Assembly (NCBI GenBank): GCA_934317005.1
Contig: CAKREB010000010.1
Coordinates: 1-64,000 of the forward strand
Length of the DNA: 64,000 nt
Direction of reading: 5' to 3'
DNA from: an uncultured Lachnospiraceae bacterium
Lineage (GTDB): Bacteria; Bacillota; Clostridia; Lachnospirales; Lachnospiraceae
Part shown: positions 45,249 to 54,806 of the stretch, in pieces
Numbering within the stretch: the first letter of the stretch is position 1
Layout of the letters: each line of letters begins with the position of its first letter
Notes under the pieces: model-generated
What the model was told of the DNA's origin: nothing
The model's database searches: none
Seen by the model: only the letters and a program-made list of their open reading frames with translations
Translations under genes and position numbers: made by a program

Positions 45249-45425
45249 TTCTCCACCTCATCTCATAGATTTCCCTATATCAATGCCTGCTAAAATTCTT
45301 TACCCCTTAAGCGCAAAAAACTTTTCAAAAAAGGCACTCTAATGTTTGATTTTACATCATTTTAAATTGTCTGTCTAGTATCACAAATCATAATTTTTGC
45401 TTTGGAACAAAAGCCCATGCTTTAC

Positions 45426-46637
45426 CTAGATCAATCTTTTAAGCGCTTCTTTTTTGCCCCATGTACAGCCTTCCGTGCAGATAAAATCAGGATATTCGCA
45501 TCTTGCACATGGCTTTTTGTCCTCTAACATCTGTTGCAGACGCTTTTTGTTTGCTGTAGACAGATTCTGCTGATTGACTGCAAACTTTTCCAATAAATCT
45601 GCAGAAATCTGCATGATCTCAAGCTGTGCTCTACCACACATTCTCTCCTTACACTTTAAGGCAAAATCCTCAAAAAGTCCCTGTTCTGTCACAGACACTA
45701 AGATTCCCTGTGGATATACACTGCCCACACGCGCCATATCCGAAAGCCACTCCTCTTTGCGGCCGGCTGCTTCTACGATAGGCGGCACAAAATAGCCAAA
45801 TTCTGCCGGATCGTCACCACCAAAGTTAATCTTTACGCGTGTCGTGCGATGACGCTGTTCCTGTGCAACCTGTGCTAGCGATGCCTGAAACTTTGCTGTA
45901 TATACATCACCATAGTATTCTATATTGTCATCATCATACGAACCGGTTGCCTGTACCGGCATAAAACGAAAATATTCATTTTTATTATCATGGAAGCTTT
46001 CCGTTCCAACCACTGTAAGAAGTGCCTGACGCAGACTTTCTAACTCCTGTGCCATTCTCCGGTTAAATGCCCCGGATAGTTTTTTCAGACTGTCAAGCAT
46101 GCCCTGTATCCAGTCCAGTACATAAAAGAAATTACGAAACGGAAGCGAATACACCATAGAAGTTTCGCTAAATACAGAAATCATATAACGTGCATTTTCA
46201 TAGGCAAGCTTGTCTTTTTCCTTTTCCTGAAATCTCTGCGGATATATTTTTTCAATTTCTTCTGCAATGATATCATGCCATTTCTGATATAATATTTCCT
46301 CTTCTTTTGTATCCGGCTTCATCTGGGTATAACGTGCACTCTTTTCTGATGTGTTGGATACACCGATTGAATTTAAGAGCATAGCGATCATTTTGGGACA
46401 TATGATCTCCATGTTGACCACACCATGCTGAAATACCGAGTGATGACCTCTTTTTGCTGTTCCTTCGGCTCTTTTTAAAGCCTTTTCTTCCGGTTGTGTG
46501 CGGATTGTGGCATATCCTTCTTTCGCATAGCAGGTACCGGCAAACTTTCCGCTAAGAAGCATCTGTTCATGGTTTAACTGTTCCGGTGTAATAGAATCTA
46601 TCTCTTTTGTCAAAGCAATCGTTTCAATCGTTACCAT
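45426..46637 (-). CDS. ThyX-like protein, long form with cysteine-rich tail
   Basis: A 403-residue protein related to FAD-dependent thymidylate synthase, but longer than the usual 220-250 residues. RGHHSVFQHGVVNMEI and QRHRTTRVKINF resemble ThyX, yet the core RHRxxS motif has Arg instead of Ser. The C-terminus is cysteine-rich (CARCEYPDFICTEGC), suggesting a metal site. The ATG lies 2 bp after the L,D-transpeptidase gene, with GAGG before it. Function in dTMP synthesis is probable but not certain. Confidence 0.65.
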   Translation of the reverse strand: MVTIETIALTKEIDSITPEQLNHEQMLLSGKFAGTCYAKEGYATIRTQPEEKALKRAEGTAKRGHHSVFQHGVVNMEIICPKMIAMLLNSIGVSNTSEKSARYTQMKPDTKEEEILYQKWHDIIAEEIEKIYPQRFQEKEKDKLAYENARYMISVFSETSMVYSLPFRNFFYVLDWIQGMLDSLKKLSGAFNRRMAQELESLRQALLTVVGTESFHDNKNEYFRFMPVQATGSYDDDNIEYYGDVYTAKFQASLAQVAQEQRHRTTRVKINFGGDDPAEFGYFVPPIVEAAGRKEEWLSDMARVGSVYPQGILVSVTEQGLFEDFALKCKERMCGRAQLEIMQISADLLEKFAVNQQNLSTANKKRLQQMLEDKKPCARCEYPDFICTEGCTWGKKEALKRLI

Positions 46638-46639
46638 TT

Positions 46640-48148
46640 TTATTCCTCACTTTTTTGCGTTTTACTCTTTGTTGCTTTTGTCTGTGTCTTTTCTTTGTTA
46701 TCTGCCTTTTTATTGTCTGCTGCCTTTTTTGTCTGCTTTTTGACCGGCTGATAATAATAACAGATTACCGGCATCCCCGCTTCTACATAGCGATATAATT
46801 TTTGGGCATTTTCCGGTGGAAGATTCACACAGCCGTGGGAACCGTTTCTCTTATATTCCTCTCCACCGAATCTGCTTCTCCAATACGCATCATGTAAACC
46901 GATATTTTTGTTAAACGGCATCCAGTAATGAACCGGTGTAGAGTAGTTTTCTCCATTTAATGTTGCATTTTTCTGCTTATACGTAATACTATAGGTTCCT
47001 TCCGGTGTATCAAAGCCACGGACCGAATTTCCCGTGACGCAGTCTGTTTCCATAATCTTTTTTCCTTTGATATATAAGAAAACATGCTGTGTCGTGAGAT
47101 TGATCTCGATATAGGAATCTCCATAATCATTTGCACCATAGCTTTCTGCCTTCTGATAGTATTCCGGTGTTCGTTCCCCGCTTTTTCCTGCCTTCAAAAG
47201 CTTCAGTAACTCCGTTTCCTCTTTCTGGTAGTTCATCCACCAGCCATAGTCACCGCCCTTTACCGTAACCTTCTTTCCATAGCTTGTCTGAAACGTTCTG
47301 TTACGAAAGATCGTATCGTATTTTTGCCGCAGACCGGCAATATACGCCGAAACCTTTTCCTTTTGCAAAACCACTTTATTCTTTTTTGTAACCTTTAGCC
47401 ACTGGGAAATCAAACTTCCGTCTACCACTTCCTCTTTTTCTCCGAAGCGATAGGTGATTTTTGTCTGTACATAGTGGTTTAACTGATTTAAAACCTCATT
47501 AAGCTCCTTGTCATCACTTGTGATCTCTGCCTTCAGATAACAGCCCTTTTTGTCCAGATTTACTTTCTTATCCAGTTCCTGAATTGCCTGACGGAGCACC
47601 GTCTTTGCCTTTTCCTGTTCAACGGTATTTCCATCCTGCTCAGCAATAATCTCATATGCACTGCTTTCTTTATTATATGTGGAAAGATGTGCATTTTGTG
47701 GCGCTGCTATCTTATTCTCATCAAAGCACGCTAAATCATCTATCGCCTGTTCCATCTTACTCTCATCATAGATAAGCCAGTCCTTTACCTTGTGCTTTTC
47801 TCCTTTTCCAAACAGATACTGCCACACTGTCTGACTATGTAAGATGTCTTTTACGGCTCCCTCATTCGTTCCAACACCGATGGAAAAGTCTTTTCCTGAA
47901 ATAGTTTCCGTAAAAGTGCTTCCATCCTTATTCTTTTCTACTACCTTTAAAGAATAACCGCCAATCTGCCGGTTTAATTCTTCTATTGACATCTTAGATA
48001 CATCTTTTCCATTAATCGTAGTCCCATCTGCAAAATATTTTTCAGATTTTCCCTTTACCGCAAAAAATCCAACCAAAAATACAGCCAGAAGGACAACCAA
48101 AACTCCTCCAATAATCATTTGTTTTTTATTTATCTCTTTATGCTTCAT
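46640..48148 (-). CDS. Membrane-anchored L,D-transpeptidase
   Basis: A 502-residue YkuD-family enzyme making 3-3 peptidoglycan cross-links or attaching proteins. One N-terminal transmembrane segment (about 10-32), two peptidoglycan-binding-like domains (about 40-330), then the YkuD domain with HDAYW and the catalytic SHGCVNLP (Cys about 440). A Lys-rich tail (about 468-502) is unusual. Start has GGAGG; promoter at 48.22-48.25 kb. Confidence 0.9.
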   Translation of the reverse strand: MKHKEINKKQMIIGGVLVVLLAVFLVGFFAVKGKSEKYFADGTTINGKDVSKMSIEELNRQIGGYSLKVVEKNKDGSTFTETISGKDFSIGVGTNEGAVKDILHSQTVWQYLFGKGEKHKVKDWLIYDESKMEQAIDDLACFDENKIAAPQNAHLSTYNKESSAYEIIAEQDGNTVEQEKAKTVLRQAIQELDKKVNLDKKGCYLKAEITSDDKELNEVLNQLNHYVQTKITYRFGEKEEVVDGSLISQWLKVTKKNKVVLQKEKVSAYIAGLRQKYDTIFRNRTFQTSYGKKVTVKGGDYGWWMNYQKEETELLKLLKAGKSGERTPEYYQKAESYGANDYGDSYIEINLTTQHVFLYIKGKKIMETDCVTGNSVRGFDTPEGTYSITYKQKNATLNGENYSTPVHYWMPFNKNIGLHDAYWRSRFGGEEYKRNGSHGCVNLPPENAQKLYRYVEAGMPVICYYYQPVKKQTKKAADNKKADNKEKTQTKATKSKTQKSEE

Positions 48149-48218
48149 CGTTCCTCCAATCCCATTTTTAATGGCATTTTTCTAGGTCTTTTCGCTAAAA
48201 TCAAACGGAAACCTCTAT

Positions 48219-48247
48219 AGTATATACCAAAGCAATTTATCCGTAAA
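48219..48247 (-). promoter_or_regulatory. Promoter of the L,D-transpeptidase/ThyX-like unit
   Basis: TTTACG, 17 bases, TATACT on the minus strand, about 70 bp before the transpeptidase ATG. Confidence 0.6.
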
Positions 48248-48325
48248 CACCTAATTGCAAAACGTTTTCTGAAAAATCATCGCATCGGTGTCATGCAGTC
48301 AATTTCCTATTCCTCAAAAAAAACC

Positions 48326-48353
48326 TTGTTATTTTCCTAATTTCGAATATAAT
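48326..48353 (+). promoter_or_regulatory. nadA promoter
   Basis: TTGTTA, 16 bases, TATAAT, about 200 bp before the nadA ATG. Confidence 0.65.
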
Positions 48354-48359
48354 AGTAAG

Positions 48360-48549
48360 AGTTACCGCTATGCCTGCAAAAGCTGGCATATTCGGAACCG
48401 GATAGTTTTCGATACCAGAAAACGCATACTGAGAAAGGATAGATATTTTGTTACGCATCGCACAGACTTCCATTGTATATATGAGCATATGGCAATCGGA
48501 AGAATTTGTCTGCATATTAAAAAAACGTAACGGAATTTGGGTACAAATT
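48360..48549 (+). promoter_or_regulatory. Structured nadA leader of unknown class
   Basis: About 190 nt of untranslated RNA with a TATGCC/GGCATA hairpin (near 48,369-48,391), a TCGG/CCGG-type short stem, and GTTTTC/GAAAAC (near 48,405-48,425). No known NAD-sensing riboswitch consensus was recognised. The SD before nadA is weak (GGA, 17 nt upstream), so control of translation is possible. Confidence 0.4.
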
Positions 48550-49458
48550 ATGAATCAACTGGAAGAGATCAACAAGTTAAAGAAAGAAAAAGATGCCGTT
48601 ATCCTGGCACATTATTATGTAGACGGTGAAGTACAGGCAATCGCAGATTATGTTGGCGATTCCTACTTTTTAAGTAAACTTGCTACTACCTTAACAGCTA
48701 AAACAATTATTTTCTGTGGAGTATCTTTCATGGGTGAAAGCGCAAAGATATTAAATCCGGAAAAGACAATTGTAATGGCTGACGAATATGCCGACTGTCC
48801 AATGGCACATATGGTAGATGTTGACACGATTGAAAAAGTACGTCGCGAAAATGAGGATGTCTGCGTAGTCTGTTATGTTAATTCTACTGCCGAGATTAAG
48901 GCACACAGTGATGTATGTGTCACCTCTTCTAATGCGATCCGCATTGTAAAGGCACTGCCAAACAAAAAGATCTTTTTCATTCCTGATAACAACTTAGGAC
49001 ACTATGTTGCCACACAGGTTCCTGAAAAAGAGTTTATCTTTCATGATGGCTTCTGTCATGTACATAAAAGTATTGAAAAAGAAAATGTTCTCGCTGCGAA
49101 GCAGGCACACCCGGAAGCTCTTGTTCTGACACATCCGGAATGTACACAGGATGTATTAGAGATTTCCGACTTTATCGGAAGTACTTCGGAAATCATTGAT
49201 TACGCTACAAAAAGCGAACAGAATACATTTATCATCTGTACAGAAATGGGTATCTTCTATGAGCTTGGTCAGAAAAATCCGGATAAAAAGTTCTATTCGG
49301 TCGGACACAGACAGTTCTGTCCAAACATGAAACGCATCACGGCCGAAAAAGTGCTTTCTGCACTGCAGACACTTACACCGGAGATGAAGTTAGATCCTAC
49401 ACTGGCGCAAAAGGCAAACGTGCCACTTGCCAGAATGTTAGAACTGGCTGCAAAATAG
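48550..49458 (+). CDS. nadA: Quinolinate synthase
   Basis: A 302-residue [4Fe-4S] enzyme joining iminoaspartate and dihydroxyacetone phosphate. ILAHYYVDGEVQAIADYVGDSY, FCGVSFMGESAKIL, YVNSTAEIKAHSDVCVTSSNA, HPECTQDVL and HRQFCPNMKRITAEKVL carry the three cluster cysteines. The frame is open further upstream, but family members begin near this ATG. nadB and nadC are not adjacent; a terminator follows at once. Confidence 0.96.
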   Translation: MNQLEEINKLKKEKDAVILAHYYVDGEVQAIADYVGDSYFLSKLATTLTAKTIIFCGVSFMGESAKILNPEKTIVMADEYADCPMAHMVDVDTIEKVRRENEDVCVVCYVNSTAEIKAHSDVCVTSSNAIRIVKALPNKKIFFIPDNNLGHYVATQVPEKEFIFHDGFCHVHKSIEKENVLAAKQAHPEALVLTHPECTQDVLEISDFIGSTSEIIDYATKSEQNTFIICTEMGIFYELGQKNPDKKFYSVGHRQFCPNMKRITAEKVLSALQTLTPEMKLDPTLAQKANVPLARMLELAAK

Positions 49459-49471
49459 AAAATTCCTGCCA

Positions 49472-49498
49472 GGGCACCAAAGCATGGGTGCCCTTTTT
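49472..49498 (+). terminator. nadA terminator
   Basis: GGGCACC/GGTGCCC, 7 bp, eight-base loop, TTTTT. It overlaps the 3' end of the convergent sugar-binding lipoprotein gene. It shares 20 upstream bases with the dapA terminator at 28.57 kb. Confidence 0.9.
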
Positions 49499-50600
49499 AT
49501 TTTCGTACATTCAGATATACATCCTCCTGCGCATGAAAGCCACTGTCAATAATGACGGAATCAATATTTTTCCGATTGACTGCCTTTGGCTTGATAATAA
49601 ACGATGGCACTTCTTTTTTTCCATCACTGATCTTTTGTGTTGTAAAGTAGCCATCCATCTTACCATCTCCATCCAGATCAACATCCCTTGTAATATCCTG
49701 ATGCTTCACAAGCCGTACCGCAAAGTACGCTGCTGCCTTTGCAATCTCTTCAATCGGCTTATACACTGTCATTGTCTGTGTCTTTTCCACGATACGCTGG
49801 CAGGCGACCAGATCAGCATCCTGCCCCACCAGTGACACCTTTCCAAGCAGCTGATTTTCTGCCAGAACCTTTGCCACCTGACTGGCAATATCGTCATTTC
49901 CACACATAATTCCCTTGACATCCGGACATTTTTTTAAAGCCTCTTCTACATAGCCGCGCGCATATTCTGCAAACCACTGTTTACAATTTGCGGTATAGAC
50001 TACTTTTAACTTACTCTTTTTTATCTCCTGATCAAATCCCTCTTTTACCATTTTCACATTTGGGTCAGCAGGCGAGCCTCCAATTTCAAAAATCTCTCCA
50101 CCCTCCGGATTGCTGTGAATCAGACTCTGCGCCATCAAAGTTCCAACCTCTTTATTGTCAAAGGACAGATACAGATCACTTTCTGCCTTTGCGATCAGCC
50201 GGTCATAGGAAATTACGACAACTCCCTCACGCTTTGCCTCCTGCAGTATCTCCGTTAATTTACTATAGTTACAGTCCGCCGCAATCACAACTAACGCATC
50301 TACTCCCTTTTTCAAAAGATATTTAATCTGTGCCACCTGCAGCTCCTTATCTCCATTGGCATTCTGGACATTGACCTGTGCGCCTAACGCCTTTGCATTT
50401 GCCTCAAAGGTGTCCCTGTCACGAACCCATCTTTCGATCACAAAAGAATCAAAGCTAAGTCCCAATAAAATTTCTCCATGCGCTTTGGGATTTTTTTTGC
50501 TTTTTTCTGAACTCTGCCGTGCGCATCCGGCAGACATAGTAACAAGCAACACAATACACAAAAAAACGGATAGCATCTTCTTATATGTTTTCATTTTCAT
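49497..50600 (-). CDS. Sugar-binding lipoprotein (XylF/RbsB family)
   Basis: A 367-residue periplasmic-binding-protein type I lipoprotein: lipobox SAGC with Cys26; domain start EILLGLSFDSFVIERWVRDRDTFEANAKALG; a central AADCNYSK; late DVDLDGDGKMDGYFT, a DxDxDG calcium-loop-like string. Such proteins deliver xylose or similar sugars to ABC transporters, but no ATPase or permease is nearby. It is last in the sensor unit and ends in the nadA terminator. Confidence 0.88.
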   Translation of the reverse strand: MKMKTYKKMLSVFLCIVLLVTMSAGCARQSSEKSKKNPKAHGEILLGLSFDSFVIERWVRDRDTFEANAKALGAQVNVQNANGDKELQVAQIKYLLKKGVDALVVIAADCNYSKLTEILQEAKREGVVVISYDRLIAKAESDLYLSFDNKEVGTLMAQSLIHSNPEGGEIFEIGGSPADPNVKMVKEGFDQEIKKSKLKVVYTANCKQWFAEYARGYVEEALKKCPDVKGIMCGNDDIASQVAKVLAENQLLGKVSLVGQDADLVACQRIVEKTQTMTVYKPIEEIAKAAAYFAVRLVKHQDITRDVDLDGDGKMDGYFTTQKISDGKKEVPSFIIKPKAVNRKNIDSVIIDSGFHAQEDVYLNVRK

Positions 50601-50665
50601 CCTGCATTCCTTTCATAGTCCACAAGCCTCCTGTTACGAACAACACCTCTTACAATACTCTGTCG

Positions 50666-52258
50666 TTATAAACGATACCTCTCACGATACTCTGTCGGTG
50701 TAACGCCCTCCACCTTCTTAAAAATGCGGCTAAAATAATTGGCATTCCCATATCCTGATAAGATACAGATTTCTTTAATGCTTTTGTCTGGTATCCTAAG
50801 TAACTCCTTTGCCTTTTCTATCCTGACATTGGTCAGGTAATCAATGAAATTAACGCCTGCTTCTTCTTTAAACAATTTACTGAAATAGTAAGGGCTTATA
50901 TTTACTAACTCCGACACATCATTTAAAGAAATATCCTTTGCATAATTCTGGTCTATGTACTGGATGACCCTTTCAACAGCCGAATCAGATTCCGTATGCT
51001 CTGCCATCGCATGACACAAAGCCGCGATCTTTACATTGATCCACGACAAAATCTGCTTTCCATCATTGCACTGTAAAATCTCTTCCAGATAATTCTGATA
51101 GCTTGAAAAATCATAGCCTGCAAACCCTTTATGAAATGCACTCTTTTCAGCAGTCACAATAAGTTCTAACATCTTAAGGCGAATCCCATTTAAGTTCTGT
51201 TTTCCCTCCTGCTGCATCCAGCGCAGAATTGCTGCAATACACTCCTGTGCCGAACTAACCTCCCCCCGCTCGATCACATCATAAAACTGTTGTTCCAGCT
51301 GGATCGGATATTGTTCATATACCGCCTGATTTTCCGGAAGATCGGCATAATGCGCTACCCTGCTCTTTTCATCTGCCAAAGCTTTGCCTGCCTCCCGATA
51401 AGACTGGCTTAACGCTGCAAATTCTTTTGGAGTGCCGATACCGATCCGGTATTTTGCCTCAAAGACTTCCGTAAGACTTTTTCTCATCATACGTGCCTGA
51501 TCTATAATCTTAACACGCTCATCATAGGAAAGAATTTCTTCATCACACGGAACTAATATTGTGATTTTATTTGAAATGATCGGACTGATAAGGCCATCGA
51601 AATATTCTCCTACCGTTTCCCTCAATTTATTATAAAACTTCTGCGCCCGCATTCCCATGCCGACCGGATTTGTCAAAACTCCATCGACACTTTCTTCGCC
51701 AAACTGCAGTAAAATAATATAACCGTATCTTTGCTCTATATCTAACAGCTCCCTATAATGCTCTATCTCCGCTGCCGATGCCTCCTGTAAGATCACATTG
51801 TGGATAAATCCGCTTTCCAGAATAGGAATAACCGTATCTAACTTCTCTTTGATCCGTAGAGCATCTAGCTTGTTCTTTCTGTCCTCCTCAAGCTTATCGA
51901 TTGCTTTCCGGCATAAGTCGATGATAACCTGTTTACTCACCGGTTTCATCACAAACTCAAACACATTCAGACTAAGTGCCTCTTTTGCATAATCAAACTT
52001 ATCATATGCTGTTATCACAACAAAAAGCGTATTTTCATGCTTTTCTTTAATCTCTTTGATCGCATCAATACCATTCATCCCCGGCATATGAATATCCATA
52101 AAAATGATATCCGGTCTAAACTCATCTGCTAATGATACCGCTGTATTTCCGGTCTTAGCTGTTTCTATTTCAAACTGATCCGGAAAGTTTGTTTCAATCA
52201 TTTTCCTAAGCGACATCAACATGATTCCTTCATCATCCGCCAATAATATCCGATACAT
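50666..52258 (-). CDS. AraC-type response regulator (YesN family)
   Basis: A 530-residue regulator. The receiver domain (1-125) has ILLADDEGIMLMSL and the phosphoacceptor Asp in PDIIFMDIHMPGMNGIDAI. A middle ~250 residues of unassigned helices precede two AraC helix-turn-helix motifs (LNDVSELVNISPYYFSKLFKEE; IKEICILSGYGNANYFSRIFKK). It overlaps the kinase gene by 26 bp, with its SD inside it, so the two are translationally coupled. Confidence 0.95.
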   Translation of the reverse strand: MYRILLADDEGIMLMSLRKMIETNFPDQFEIETAKTGNTAVSLADEFRPDIIFMDIHMPGMNGIDAIKEIKEKHENTLFVVITAYDKFDYAKEALSLNVFEFVMKPVSKQVIIDLCRKAIDKLEEDRKNKLDALRIKEKLDTVIPILESGFIHNVILQEASAAEIEHYRELLDIEQRYGYIILLQFGEESVDGVLTNPVGMGMRAQKFYNKLRETVGEYFDGLISPIISNKITILVPCDEEILSYDERVKIIDQARMMRKSLTEVFEAKYRIGIGTPKEFAALSQSYREAGKALADEKSRVAHYADLPENQAVYEQYPIQLEQQFYDVIERGEVSSAQECIAAILRWMQQEGKQNLNGIRLKMLELIVTAEKSAFHKGFAGYDFSSYQNYLEEILQCNDGKQILSWINVKIAALCHAMAEHTESDSAVERVIQYIDQNYAKDISLNDVSELVNISPYYFSKLFKEEAGVNFIDYLTNVRIEKAKELLRIPDKSIKEICILSGYGNANYFSRIFKKVEGVTPTEYRERYRL

Positions 52259-53771
52259 TTTCTTCCTCCTGCATTGTTCCCTTAAAAGGCAGCGTGATAA
52301 TAACTTCCGTTCCCTTTTCTATGCCCTCGCTGATCATTTCAAACAGATCATTTCTTCCATAGTATACTTCCAGACGGTTCATTACATTGTCCACACCGAT
52401 TCCCGTCTGTTCCAGACGATAGGATTCGTTGCTCTTTTCTTCTTCCTCATGTGGCACATTCTTACCAAGTACCTGTTTGATACGTTCCTTTGTCATGCCA
52501 TGACCATTATCTTTGACATGAACCACCAGACAATCCTGTTTCTTTTCTACAATCAACTCAATCTCTCCCTTTCGATCGAGTTCACGGATTCCGTGATTAA
52601 ACGCATTTTCTACGATTGGCTGCAAAATCATGCAAGGTACCATGATTTTTTCAACCCCTTCATCCAAGCGCTTTGTCATATGAATCTCACCATCAAATCT
52701 TACATTTTGAATATATACATACGCATCAACGGCACGCAGCTCATCACAGAGCGGATTTTCATTTGTCACTGTTCTTCTGACATTGTAACGAAAAAACTCT
52801 GCCATTCTCTCTACAAATTCCGCGGTCTGCTCTGCATTTTCCAAAAGTGCAAGCTGCGCACACGTATTTAGTGCATTGTACAAAAAATGAGGATTGATCT
52901 GCGCCCGAAGATACTTTAGCCTTGCATCCTTTAACAGTACCTCCATCTTAAGCTCCTTTTCCTTCATCTCCTGCTCTTTGCGGCTGCTCTCCTGAATATG
53001 CTGCACATACAGCGAAATGCTGTGTACCATCGTATTAAACGCTCTGATTACTACATTAATCTCATCTTCATTTTTCATCGGCAGTAATGTTACCTGAAAA
53101 TTTCCCTGCGCTACTTCTTCTGCCTTTTGCGCAAGCTTGGTCAACGGACGTACGATGCTTCCTGCAAATCCACTCATAACGATCAGACAAATAGCTGAAA
53201 TAGCAACTATTGCAAACATGCTGGTCGTTTCCAGACGCTTTAGATCCTTGCACAGTTGCTGGTATCGAATGGAGTTTGCATTTAATCTTTCGTTATTTAA
53301 ATTATTAATGTAGTCATTGATATATCCGTACAACGTTTGTGTATCTTCATAATATGATTTATAGTACTCTACATTTCGTCCGCGTTTTGCCTGAATGGTT
53401 CGCTCTGTCTTTTTCAGATATGTAACAGAAAGCAGACGAATCGTTTTTTCACACATCAGATATTGGTCAGCAACTGTTTCATTGTTTAACTCTTCGATCA
53501 TCGCTTCATAATCAGATACATCTGCATAATATTGCTCCAGATTTTCACTGCTTTTCGATACCAGATAATTATACATGGAGGCCTGCAGATCACTTAATTT
53601 ATCTGACAGCTCATTGGCACCAACATTTGTCGCATATACCTGATCGATCTCTGCGACATAACGCCCGACCTGATAGAAGTTGATCAGGTTAAACACCAAG
53701 ATCACACTAACCGACACAATATACATAAAAACCAGTTTTTTTCGTATGGATAAATCCCCAATTCTTCTCAA
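52233..53771 (-). CDS. Sensor histidine kinase (YesM/LytS type)
   Basis: A 512-residue kinase with two transmembrane segments (about 12-32 and 190-212) around a helical extracellular domain, a HAMP segment (VRPLTKLAQKAEEVAQGNF), the His box RAQINPHFLYNALNT and an HATPase domain (NAFNHGIRELDRKGEI, DNGHGM). The start appears to be TTG with a distant GGGG SD. It probably receives its signal from the anchored sugar-binding protein just upstream. Confidence 0.93.
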   Translation of the reverse strand: MRRIGDLSIRKKLVFMYIVSVSVILVFNLINFYQVGRYVAEIDQVYATNVGANELSDKLSDLQASMYNYLVSKSSENLEQYYADVSDYEAMIEELNNETVADQYLMCEKTIRLLSVTYLKKTERTIQAKRGRNVEYYKSYYEDTQTLYGYINDYINNLNNERLNANSIRYQQLCKDLKRLETTSMFAIVAISAICLIVMSGFAGSIVRPLTKLAQKAEEVAQGNFQVTLLPMKNEDEINVVIRAFNTMVHSISLYVQHIQESSRKEQEMKEKELKMEVLLKDARLKYLRAQINPHFLYNALNTCAQLALLENAEQTAEFVERMAEFFRYNVRRTVTNENPLCDELRAVDAYVYIQNVRFDGEIHMTKRLDEGVEKIMVPCMILQPIVENAFNHGIRELDRKGEIELIVEKKQDCLVVHVKDNGHGMTKERIKQVLGKNVPHEEEEKSNESYRLEQTGIGVDNVMNRLEVYYGRNDLFEMISEGIEKGTEVIITLPFKGTMQEEENVSDIIGG

Positions 53772-53792
53772 TGTATTCTCTGTCCCCTTTTT

Positions 53793-54803
53793 CTACTCTT
53801 CTTTTTTCAGTTCCTTTAGATACGCTTCCACATTTTCTTTCGAAATAATGTCACAGTCTACACTATAATACTCACTTACATAACCGGCATCGTAGTACTC
53901 TGTCAAAGATTCGATACTCTTTTTGCCAACCTCTCCGGCATCCGGCTCCAATGTCACGGCAACATTGCCTTTTTCAATCGCCCGCAGAATATTTTCAGAA
54001 TGGTAATATCCGATCAATGCTGCTTTTCCTACATAGTTATAGTCAACAAGTGCCTGATACAGATATTCCGTTTCCATTTCATCCATGCAGACAAAAATAT
54101 CCGGTATCTCCTGACCACTCACAAAAATATCACGAATTTCTTTTTCTGTTTCAAATGCAGAACCATCCACAATATTGTGCGCTTCAATCTGCACTTTTTT
54201 CCTTCCGGAAAGATTCGCCTTCAGTTCATTTTTAATCTGATTATAAACCATCCCGTTTTCTAAGGAATTCTGCTTCAGATCATACAACACCTGAATTTTT
54301 GTCGTTCCCTTTTTGAGAAGCTTTCGAATCTGTTCTGCATATAATTGTCCCAGCTGATATGTATTCATTCCGACAAAACTCTCTCTTTTTGTGCCGGATT
54401 CATCATGTAACATTGTAATGACCGGAATATGATTCATCTGTGCCTGTTCGATCAGTTTGCGCACTTCATCGCTTCCATCCGGCCACAGTAATATTCCATC
54501 TACATTCATTGCAATCGCAATCTGCAGATAATCTGACAAGCCATATTCCTCTGAAATATTTTGTCCTAACAGCTCCAGATATGCATTTTCTTTTTTGGCT
54601 GCTTTTTTTGCACTCTGATAAACCTCCTGCCAGAAATCAGAATCCAGCCGCTCTACGATCATCACATAATGCTTTTCATAACGTTCTAACTGCTGTATCT
54701 TTTCTGTCTTTCGTCCCAGATGCAATGCATCAATGCTGGTGATCAAGGAGATTACGATCACAATAGTTAATACCGTAATAATGATTTTGATTGATTTTTT
54801 CAC
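53793..54803 (-). CDS. Membrane-anchored sugar-binding sensor (XylFII-like)
   Basis: A 336-residue periplasmic-binding-protein type I domain held by one N-terminal transmembrane segment (about 6-25) and without a lipobox Cys. YVMIVERLDSDFWQEVYQSAKKAAKKENAYLELLG opens the domain; GILLWPDGSDE and NHIPVITMLHDES follow. In Clostridium beijerinckii, XylFII of this layout activates the LytS kinase/YesN regulator for xylose. The gene order here is the same. Start GTG with GAGG in the end of the acyltransferase gene. Confidence 0.85.
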   Translation of the reverse strand: MKKSIKIIITVLTIVIVISLITSIDALHLGRKTEKIQQLERYEKHYVMIVERLDSDFWQEVYQSAKKAAKKENAYLELLGQNISEEYGLSDYLQIAIAMNVDGILLWPDGSDEVRKLIEQAQMNHIPVITMLHDESGTKRESFVGMNTYQLGQLYAEQIRKLLKKGTTKIQVLYDLKQNSLENGMVYNQIKNELKANLSGRKKVQIEAHNIVDGSAFETEKEIRDIFVSGQEIPDIFVCMDEMETEYLYQALVDYNYVGKAALIGYYHSENILRAIEKGNVAVTLEPDAGEVGKKSIESLTEYYDAGYVSEYYSVDCDIISKENVEAYLKELKKEE

Positions 54804-54806
54804 GTC

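Noticed and set aside
48360..48549. Known NAD+ riboswitch before nadA
   Set aside because: I could not match the conserved sequences of described NAD-binding RNAs.
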